DNA of 64,000 nt. Origin: Ligula intestinalis (taxonomy: Eukaryota; Platyhelminthes; Cestoda; Diphyllobothriidea; Diphyllobothriidae). A program made the translations under genes and the position numbers. Numbering within the stretch: the stretch's first letter is position 1; each line of letters opens with the position of its first letter. The notes beneath the pieces were generated by a model, which was given only the letters and a program-made list of their open reading frames with translations, was not told where the DNA came from and did no database searches. The stretch is from the NCBI GenBank assembly GCA_036362985.1, contig JAYGXS010000005.1:24219039-24283038 (forward strand), read 5' to 3'. Positions 57,930-64,000 of the stretch are shown here, in pieces.

Positions 57930-58370
57930 AATATGTTTGTAAAGAATTCGATTGATTCTGTGTTCCTCTATTCTGGTCGACAGAATCGGTAACCAGCAAG
58001 GGCGTATGATGGGCGCATCTCCGACACTCGGTGATGTTCTCGTCACCACCGCAATCTTCTCCTCGTGTGACCATTAGGATATTGAACAACCGTGATGGCC
58101 TCCTTCTGACATGATTCAAACACCTTCAGCAAGACATCTGATTTACCTATACCCTTCACCTCCCCCCCCCTCAGGCGACAGTTTTTCTCCTTAAAATCCC
58201 ACAAATGGCATTCAAAACTAGACTTATGAAAGATGCCTACGGAATTTTTTATTGGATACCCCCTACCGCAGTTTCATTACTGGCAACGCCACAAGATCTG
58301 CATCATAGCTATTTACAAAGAGGGAGTTCAAATGTATTAACCTATATTTTCCGAATTAAACTGAACTGAA
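57930..58370 (+). repeat. Helitron-tail repeat, copy 2
   Basis: Inverted relative to 21775-22230, with conserved blocks such as ACCAGCAAGGGCGTA, GTGACCATTAGGATATTGAA and CAGTTTTTCTCCTTAAAATC. It lacks the terminal hairpin and CTAG, so it is a fragment. A run of nine C at 58162-58170 is a local oddity. Confidence 0.72.
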
Positions 58371-58734
58371 CTCCATCTCACAAACAGTTTTTGTTCGTGT
58401 GACTTCCTGTGAACTTTTTTGTCGGTCTCAGAAATCTTTGAGATTCAACTGATTACAAATTGATTGTTTTTATGATCATCGTTGTGCTCTTGATCTCCGT
58501 TTTGCGTCAATTAGCTTTAATTTGTTTTGATAAGCAGCTGTAGTAATTGTGTCAATAATCATTAATTGTTTTAGGGTTCGGTTGGAAAAATATGTTAGCT
58601 GGAGTGCCCCTAGATGCAGATTAACTCGATTATTTTTACTGTCAATTAAACCAGAAATAACAATTTTGCTCTCCATCGTCGCTATGAACCTGTAAGATTA
58701 CATTTTTAAGGAACAGTATACTTTTTAACAAAAA

Positions 58735-59090
58735 CTCCTATTTTGAGAGAAAATATTCTTTGTGAAACAGGGGCTAACTTTATTGTAAATCTTCGACGCT
58801 GGCACACCAGGTCGTAATCGGATTTGAGAGAAATGTGTTAAGAACTTTGCGCATTTATAAACACGCCGAAACATCGATAATGATTCGTCATCCATAATCA
58901 ATAGAAGCATCTGGTGGTCGGCGCTTTTTCAAGGCCTTTTTGAGATTTTTGTACATTGAATCCCATTCGACATGCCTTTTTATGCATGATTCATTAAGGT
59001 AAATGGCTTATAAAAATTCGCGGCCTTTCTTATATGGGCAGAAACCTACAATTTGGGTTTGGTCCAATGCAAACCTCTATGTATGCGTGT
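58735..59090 (+). repeat. Dispersed repeat R1, copy at 58.7 kb
   Basis: Same-orientation match of 47880-48220. Its left end is also inverted against 59206-59285, so the pair makes a fold-back of about 550 bp. Confidence 0.72.
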
Positions 59091-59205
59091 AGAGATGGGC
59101 CTTTCTGTTTGTCCACAATAATTAGCATCACTGTCACCTCAAGGAATTTGGTAAAAGCCTTTTTTCTGTCTATCTAGCCAACACTTACCTAACAAGCATG
59201 TTTAA

Positions 59206-59310
59206 ATATGCGCAACGTCGAAAGTTTACAATAAAGTTCATTCCTGTTGCTCAAATAATTTTTTTCTCAAATTATATTTCTATGGATGCCGATTTTCAAA
59301 TATTCATATG
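59206..59310 (-). repeat. Dispersed repeat R1, inverted end
   Basis: Complement of the R1 left end (TTTACAATAAAGTTCATTCC, then ATGGATGCCGATTTTCAAAT). Confidence 0.6.
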
Positions 59311-60490
59311 TCCTGTCGCCTCAGATATAGGGCGAGCGGCAGCTAAAAGTAGCAGGTATTAGTTGTCCTCATGTCCTTTCGTATTATATTGGTTTTTTGG
59401 ACTATTTATCATTGTCAAATTCCAGCCTTTCTAATTTAAGCAAGTTCTGACAGTTTTTTACGCTACGGTTAATAGGAAAATGCTATTTCGCTTCGTGCGG
59501 TTTATGTCTAAATGGCTGTACTGCAGGGAGCGAGAAGGAGTGAACATGGAACAAAAGCCGGAATTGTTGGGCTACTTTACCCAAAAATTAAGCGAAAACG
59601 GGGAACTATGGGGGAATAGGATGCATTCAGGTTAAGGAATTCTTCAACAGTTGGTTATGAGAGTGACGATATCGATATAACTTGGTTTTATCTGTTAATT
59701 GGGGAAGATAACAATGACAGCAGTTTGTCAGGAAATCTGATGTACAGACAGTTAAGGTCTGTCCAGTCATCAGTATTTTAAAGCAAAGGAAGGATTCAAC
59801 CAGCTGATATTTGTGGTAATAAAGATACGAGAAAGAGTTTAACTAGGTACAAGAAGTTTTCAGAACATAGGGAATTAAATGATGTAAGGAGACAGTTTGA
59901 TTTAGGCCTGCAGCGAACATTTTCATAACATAAAGTACGCTATAAGCAGCAATATTGTGAACCATTAATGGCTCTGGCTTGACGCTATTTTAGCATGAAA
60001 CGTGCACCTCCAACTACATTCCAATAATACAAAGTGGCTCCCAGGTACGCTGATACGTCTGGAGATTCCACAAAAAATATATTTATTGATTAATATTTTT
60101 GGAATTTGCTGTCCTCGTAAGAACCGTACCCTCAAATACGACTCAGAATTGCAACAGGTCTCCAACTTTTGTAGGCCTGCCATGAGAGGAAGACAGGAGT
60201 TTGCAAGTTGGGCAATAGTCCATTTAGTAATAGTGTGGCAGATTTTTTGCTTTAACGAAATTCTTTGTGGTCTTCTTGACACCTGTCTGCAATGCTAGTC
60301 AAAACAGTTTTGTCCCTGGTAGAGCCAACTTACTATCATTATGTAGATTTAGAATATGCACAAGATATAGACCTTGCAGTGCTGCTCGTTCTGGGCATTT
60401 TCGACAGTATAAAAGCCTGCCTTTGTAGATAAATAATTTCCATTTTTCATAAAGTTTATTTCGAAAAGTTTGACTCAATGATTAGCGAAA
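59311..60490. other. Unassigned AT-rich DNA
   Basis: No supported feature. Complementary frames of about 100 codons at 59965-60298 have no recognisable motif. Confidence 0.5.
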
Positions 60491-60499
60491 ATGCATGTT

Positions 60500-60600
60500 T
60501 TCAACTGTTGGAGTGCCGATAAAAGAGAAAGGAGAGCAGAATGACCATTTCTGGTATATTAGTTGTCATAAATCTGTACTAACCAATCCCAAAAGATGAA
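60500..60600 (-). mobile_element. SINE tail fragment
   Basis: Diverged copy of the tail at 15848-15935: TGGAGTGCCGATAAA, AGAATGACCATTTCTGGTAT and ACTAACCAATCCCAAA. No tRNA-like head remains. Confidence 0.5.
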
Positions 60601-60787
60601 AAACGGAGGTTTTATTCGATTGCTTTGAAAGTAAGCTATACGCATGTTGATCTGTTGGTTGCAATCAGGAATATAAATCATTAGAGGGTCCTCTGACAGA
60701 TTGGTGTACGAATCTATGCCACTGAATTATGATTTATTTGTACCCACTGCACAACTTATTGAACATGCTGTTGTGCCAAGCGGTTCC

Positions 60788-60795
60788 GTCTAGAG
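60788..60795. repeat. hAT MITE target-site duplication (left)
   Basis: GTCTAGAG, matching GTTCAGAG (61035-61042) at 6 of 8 positions and close to the TCTAGA target preference of many hAT elements. Confidence 0.6.
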
Positions 60796-61034
60796 CAGCG
60801 GTTGGGAAACTTTTGGACCGAGAGTGTCTAGAAAGCAAATATTTAGAAAACTTATTTAAGTTAGAGCCATATAATCTATTAAAAAATTGAATTAAATTAA
60901 ATATGAATTTGATAAACATCTAATTTTATTCATTGGAGTAACCAAAATAACAAAATCTGAAGTTCATAATTCTTATTTTATCTGAGAGCATCAGGTGCAA
61001 TCATAAAAAAGCTACACCTGGCTCGCGACCCCTG
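60796..61034. mobile_element. hAT-type MITE (non-autonomous)
   Basis: 239 bp between diverged terminal inverted repeats: left CAGCGGTTGGGAAAC, right (complement) CAGGGGTCGCGAGCC. It is flanked by an 8-bp near-duplication. The interior is AT-rich without coding capacity. TIRs starting CAG.GGT and 8-bp duplications are hAT hallmarks. It would depend on a transposase from elsewhere. Confidence 0.68.
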
Positions 61035-61042
61035 GTTCAGAG
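61035..61042. repeat. hAT MITE target-site duplication (right)
   Basis: GTTCAGAG, partner of 60788-60795. Confidence 0.6.
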
Positions 61043-61054
61043 CCTTTACAGAGA

Positions 61055-61140
61055 GTACCGACAATATACGGGATTTAGGAATGACAATTTCTGGTTTAAC
61101 GAACGTTTTCAATTAGTAATACCTAATCGCAGGTGCGGAT
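61055..61140 (-). mobile_element. SINE tail fragment
   Basis: GAATGACAATTTCTGGTTTA and AGTAATACCTAATCGCAGGT align with the SINE tail at 15880-15945. Another tail piece in plus orientation (GATTGGATATTGCTCACG, AAAAGCCAGAA) lies at 61245-61292. Confidence 0.48.
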
Positions 61141-61425
61141 CAGCTGTAATTTAATGTCCAACTCCTTGTTCAGTGAGTCAAACGCTATAGAAAGGAGACA
61201 CAAACACGCTTAACTGTAAAGTTTTATCTAAAATATTACTTACGATTGGATATTGCTCACGAATTAGGCCGATGAGGGCTAAAAAGCCAGAAGTTGCTCT
61301 CCGTCGTCGCTACGAACCCGCTTTTACTTCAGTCCCAACGCACAAAGGGACGAGGATGTATCGTATCCCAAGGAGAACCACTTAATACTGATACATATAT
61401 TCACTACACAGACAGTTTCGTTATC

Positions 61426-61505
61426 AAGAAGAAAAAGCAGAAGAAGAAAATGAAGAAGAAGAAGAAAAACGAAGAAGAAGAAGAAGAAGAAGAAGAAGAA
61501 GAAGA
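61426..61505 (+). repeat. GAA microsatellite
   Basis: Imperfect then nearly pure GAA/AAG triplet tract of about 80 bp. It makes a Lys/Glu-rich open frame (61294-61599) that is an artefact. Confidence 0.93.
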
Positions 61506-61689
61506 TAGAACCGCTGCGACAAAAATTTTACTCCCCCTACTTTTCAGATTCTGCCACGGACTCATCAACAGAGACAAGAGAAAAATAGCAATTTCTTAGC
61601 AGTAATTTGCAGTAGATATAGGATTTGGTTGCTATGATACTGCATAGTAATGAAAATTAAGGTCCATTTCCCCCTATCGAGGATATTTG

Positions 61690-62395
61690 TCCACTTGTTT
61701 GCTAATTACTTGATGGTCAGTATGGGGGTCGAACCTGCTGAACTGTCATCGCCTATGGTGAACTTCAGCGTGAGGATTACGCTCACGCAAGTGCTCGCCT
61801 GTGCGCTCCCCATATGGCGAATTGTTTCGGCCGAACTGAATATGGGTTGGTTACTTACTTGTACTTGTTACGGCTGTGATCATGCCTGATCTAGCCGGCC
61901 TCAATGGTCTAACGAACGTTACCTCTCCAAGCGAAAGATTGGCGGCAGCGGATCTGTAACGCTCAAGCCAGTCTCTTCTTCAGTCACATAGACTGAAGAT
62001 AGAGGGTCTGTGGTGGCCCTAGCAGCCGCTTGGAATCCAAGATCTGACGGATGGCGCCTTTGGCCTGTGCGCCTAATGCCGCCCGCGGTCAGGTGCTAAG
62101 TCCCGGCACCCCCTGTTCGTTCTCGCTCAATGGTCTCAGCAACTTACGATCACACCCCGTCTCGTCTTGCCGACTTTGCGAAAGGCAACCAATCATCATT
62201 AGGCTACGGAGACATAGTGAGTATTCGGCGGCTGCTCGGAATGACTGCCGTCAAACGACACTGCGAATTCCGCTCAGGCGGCGTTACGGCCGGTGACACC
62301 GCCCTGTCCTATGGGCCTCACGGTCGTATGCCCTGCAGGACCTATTGGCAACCTTACCCTTATCCCGTCTGTAAACAATACACCGCTCACCGCCC
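61690..62395. mobile_element. GC-rich SINE-like repeat block
   Basis: Much more GC-rich than its flanks. It holds tRNA-like pieces: a B-box-like GGTTCGACCCC on the minus strand (61730s) and CAATGGTCTAACGAACGTTA, A-box-like, on the plus strand near 61903. It reads as one or two tRNA-derived SINEs or a composite repeat; boundaries are uncertain. Frames inside it are probably not genes. Confidence 0.4.
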
Positions 62396-62505
62396 GTGAC
62401 GAAAGTTCAACAGGTCAGAGCCCGCGTGCCGTCCAACAAGCAGTCCACGCACAAGAAGGCAATTAACGTTAATTGTCGCTGTATGCTTGCAGTAATGACC
62501 GTGTC

Positions 62506-62514
62506 CTATAAATA
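62506..62514 (+). promoter_or_regulatory. TATA-like box of PLE 3' module
   Basis: CTATAAATA, 53 bp upstream of the ribozyme core. It is the cleanest of the four modules. Confidence 0.48.
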
Positions 62515-62554
62515 CTGCAAACGTCTGTGCACACTCAACCTTTCTGCTACTCAT

Positions 62555-62597
62555 GTCTCTGATGACGAATCCGCAACGGATATCGAAACGTCAGGCG
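62555..62597 (+). ncRNA. Hammerhead-ribozyme-like motif, best minimal copy
   Basis: Stem I GTCT/AGGC, core CTGATGA (62559-62565), stem II ATCCG/CGGAT around CAA, intact GAAA (62585-62588) and a stem III limited to AC/GT with no loop, then C as cleavage site (62592). AATAAA follows at 62598-62603. All core bases are intact. With such a stem III it could fold only as a dimer. Confidence 0.75.
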
Positions 62598-62689
62598 AAT
62601 AAAAATATTTTCCCAGCGATCGAGTCTTCTTCTTCTCAATTGCTTCCTGGGACACGGATGTTCGCTTGTATTGGCAAATACACTGTTCC

Positions 62690-63635
62690 GTCTACACTGC
62701 CTTCCCAAGACTTCTCCTATCTCCTAAAGAAGTTGGCCTCGAAGATTGTAGCTGTAAGGGTTAAGCGTCTAAGCCTTAACACCTATAGGTCCAAGAACTG
62801 CTTCCATTTCTTGACGGACAATGTTAAGCCAAGTCTTCAGTTGCTCTCCTCTTCGAGGTTTCCAGGTGGGCTGGGGCACCGTGTCAAGGGCAACATAGCT
62901 AAGCTCGTGAGGCGGTTGACAGAGAACGTGTCCAAACCACCTCAGTCGTCTTTTTTGAATGGCCTGAGATGTTCTCGTGATACGATCGCAGCGGGTGCGG
63001 ACAGCTTCATTTGAGATGAAGTCGCTACCCTAAATTCGCAGGATCGTCCTTAGGCACTGGTGGTCAAAGACCTCCAGTCCTCGCTCATCTTCAGCGCGCA
63101 CAGCCCAGCATTCACATCAATAGAGGAGGAATGACCGGGTGGATGCACGGTATACATGAATATCCATGGCGATGGATATGTCACGTCGGATCTATAGGCG
63201 CCTTCGAAGGGTTAAAAAAAACCAGCGGGCAGCATCAATACGAAAAACAGAATCAACCTTGTTCTGCCTATTCGGTAGCAGCCTTGTCCCGAGGTATTAA
63301 TAGCTGTCTTCTTCTTCAAGTTGATGGCCATTTATCCCCACGGGTGCCTTCTCCTGTTCAGAAATGCAGCTCGAGAATAAGTCTTTCCGGTATTTACGGG
63401 CATGCTTATTGACATAGCGATCTCATTTAACCGCGACACTACCGACTGTAGACCATCAAAGCTTGAGGCTAGAAGCGCAATATCATTGGCGTAGTCAAGA
63501 TCAGTTAGCCAGCGTTCAGGTGCAAACTCAACACCATCCTCTTCATGTAGGGCCTTGATGAGACTCCAGTCAATGACGCGTTGGGCAGGACATTGCACGT
63601 ATTCATAGACTAAAGGCCCGTTTATCATAACTTAA
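62690..63635 (-). pseudogene. Non-LTR retrotransposon RT, palm end to C-terminus
   Basis: The minus strand begins with IDWSLIKALHEEDGVEFAPE and TDLDYANDIALLASSFDGLQ (63332-63628). The YADD box reads YAND, a change of a catalytic Asp. Next come SISMPVNTGKT, then shifted frames IRRDISIAMDIHVYRASTRS (near 63170) and CECWAVRAEDERGLEVFDHQ with CLRTILRI-stop (near 63060). SNEAVRTRCDRITRTSQAIQ and RRLRWFGHVLCQPPHELSYV follow, with WKPRRGEQLKTWLNIV to about 62810. This is an RTE/CR1-like flatworm LINE C-terminal domain. Several stops and frameshifts make it inactive. Confidence 0.8.
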
Positions 63636-63639
63636 ATAA

Positions 63640-64000
63640 CTCGCGAAACGCGCGATTGTGACCCTTCGTGAGAATTTCGGCCTCTTCTCTTTGAATGACC
63701 TGCGACTTGCAAACTGGGGCATTTCTTTGCAGCACATTCGGCAATTCTCCTATATATAAGTTTTCCCGTTTCTCTGGCGTGGTATATTGTCCGCAACTGC
63801 ATCAGATCTAATAAACTACTGCAAATATTTCTTTCCTGGCAGTGGGTCTTTTTGTTCCATTCTCTGATATCTTACGCGGTCTGTGTGCCATGCCAACTCC
63901 AAGTGGTGCGAAAAGACGGTCATGGAACTCTGAGTTGCTCTTGTCGTACGCAAATGTTCGTAAAATTTGAAAACAGTTCAAATTTGTTGCACCCCATGCA
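63640..64000 (-). mobile_element. PLE fragment, thumb end and nuclease (G/H family)
   Basis: The minus strand reads SNSEFHDRLFAPLGVGMAHRP (near 63900), RKEIFAVVY-stop-I-stop-CSCG (near 63800), then a degraded nuclease with LYIGELPNVLQRNAPVCKSQ in place of YVGETGRLL.TR, and EEAEILTKGHNRAFRELFK ending near 63640. It runs off the window's right edge, so the upstream RT may lie beyond 64000. Confidence 0.7.

Larger units (their letters stand above)
62398..62677 (+). mobile_element. Solo PLE 3' end (G/H family)
   Basis: Follows 49410-49703 closely: GAAAGTTCA-CAGGTCAGAGC, AAGAAGGCAATTA, TATA-like box, ribozyme, AATAAA, CCAGCGATCGA and the final TTGGCAAA. It begins in the tail-coding part and has no RT or nuclease. 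Confidence 0.82.

Noticed and set aside
61294..61599. Lys/Glu-rich 101-codon frame
   Set aside because: It is made by a GAA microsatellite with random flanks.
62553..63014. 153-codon plus-strand frame
   Set aside because: It starts in the PLE ribozyme module and then reads antisense through a LINE whose minus strand has clear RT C-terminal motifs.
1..64000. CRISPR array, prophage or bacterial operon
   Set aside because: No regularly spaced repeats, no run of tightly packed genes and clear animal-type transposons; the window is eukaryotic.

Overview
The window reads as nuclear DNA of an animal with a large, repeat-filled genome. It is AT-rich overall and has no operons, no long intact ORFs and no recognisable host gene. 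Almost everything that can be named is transposable-element sequence in various stages of decay. The mixture is several families of GIY-YIG Penelope-like elements (PLEs), a Helitron, LINE 3' ends of a type common in flatworms, a CACTA-like transposase remnant and tRNA-derived SINEs. This suggests a flatworm, perhaps a diphyllobothriid tapeworm, but the species is an inference and cannot be proved from this sequence.

Layout. 1-6.18 kb: AT-rich, mostly unassigned. 6.18-10.01 kb: a nearly full-length PLE (family A, minus strand) whose 5' end is joined to an inverted copy of its own 3' end. A second PLE (family B) is nested inside it and flanked by an 11-bp target-site duplication. 11.07-11.32 kb: fragment of a Helitron tail. 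13.70-15.13 kb: PLE family C that has lost its reverse-transcriptase core. 15.69-16.96 kb: a ~345-bp-arm palindrome carrying a tRNA-like SINE on each arm, followed by a direct duplication and TA tracts. 18.4 kb: another SINE. 19.51-20.16 kb: a ~210-bp-arm inverted repeat around a PLE fragment. 21.67-30.04 kb: an 8.4-kb Helitron (minus strand) with 5' TC and 3' hairpin-CTAG ends, HUH/Y2 Rep and PIF1-like helicase remnants. Its helicase is split by a 1.99-kb PLE (family D) with a 12-bp target-site duplication. 30.3-31.0 kb: LINE 3' end. 32.9-36.4 kb: PLE fragments. 38-40.2 kb: GC-richer repeats and a possible solo LTR. 40.6-42.4 kb: second family-B PLE. 43.9-44.1 kb: solo PLE 3' end. 44.4-46.9 kb: CACTA/EnSpm-like remnant with a DUF4806-like segment. 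47.2-53.8 kb: further PLE copies on both strands. 57.2-57.8 kb: LINE 3' end. 57.9-59.3 kb: dispersed repeats. 60.80-61.03 kb: a 239-bp hAT-type MITE. 61.7-64 kb: SINE-like GC-rich DNA, a solo PLE 3' end, a LINE RT fragment and one more PLE.

The most interesting theme is that the 3' ends of the different PLE families carry hammerhead-ribozyme-like motifs. Thirteen candidates can be seen, from clear to badly decayed. In family B the ribozyme has three recognisable stems. In the family-G/H group the core is tiny (almost no stem III) and sits in a compact module: TATA-like CTATAAATA, then ribozyme, then AATAAA. In PLE-A a ribozyme-like motif lies at both outer ends because of the inverted copy. 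None of the element proteins is intact as read, so mobility would have to come from copies elsewhere in the genome.
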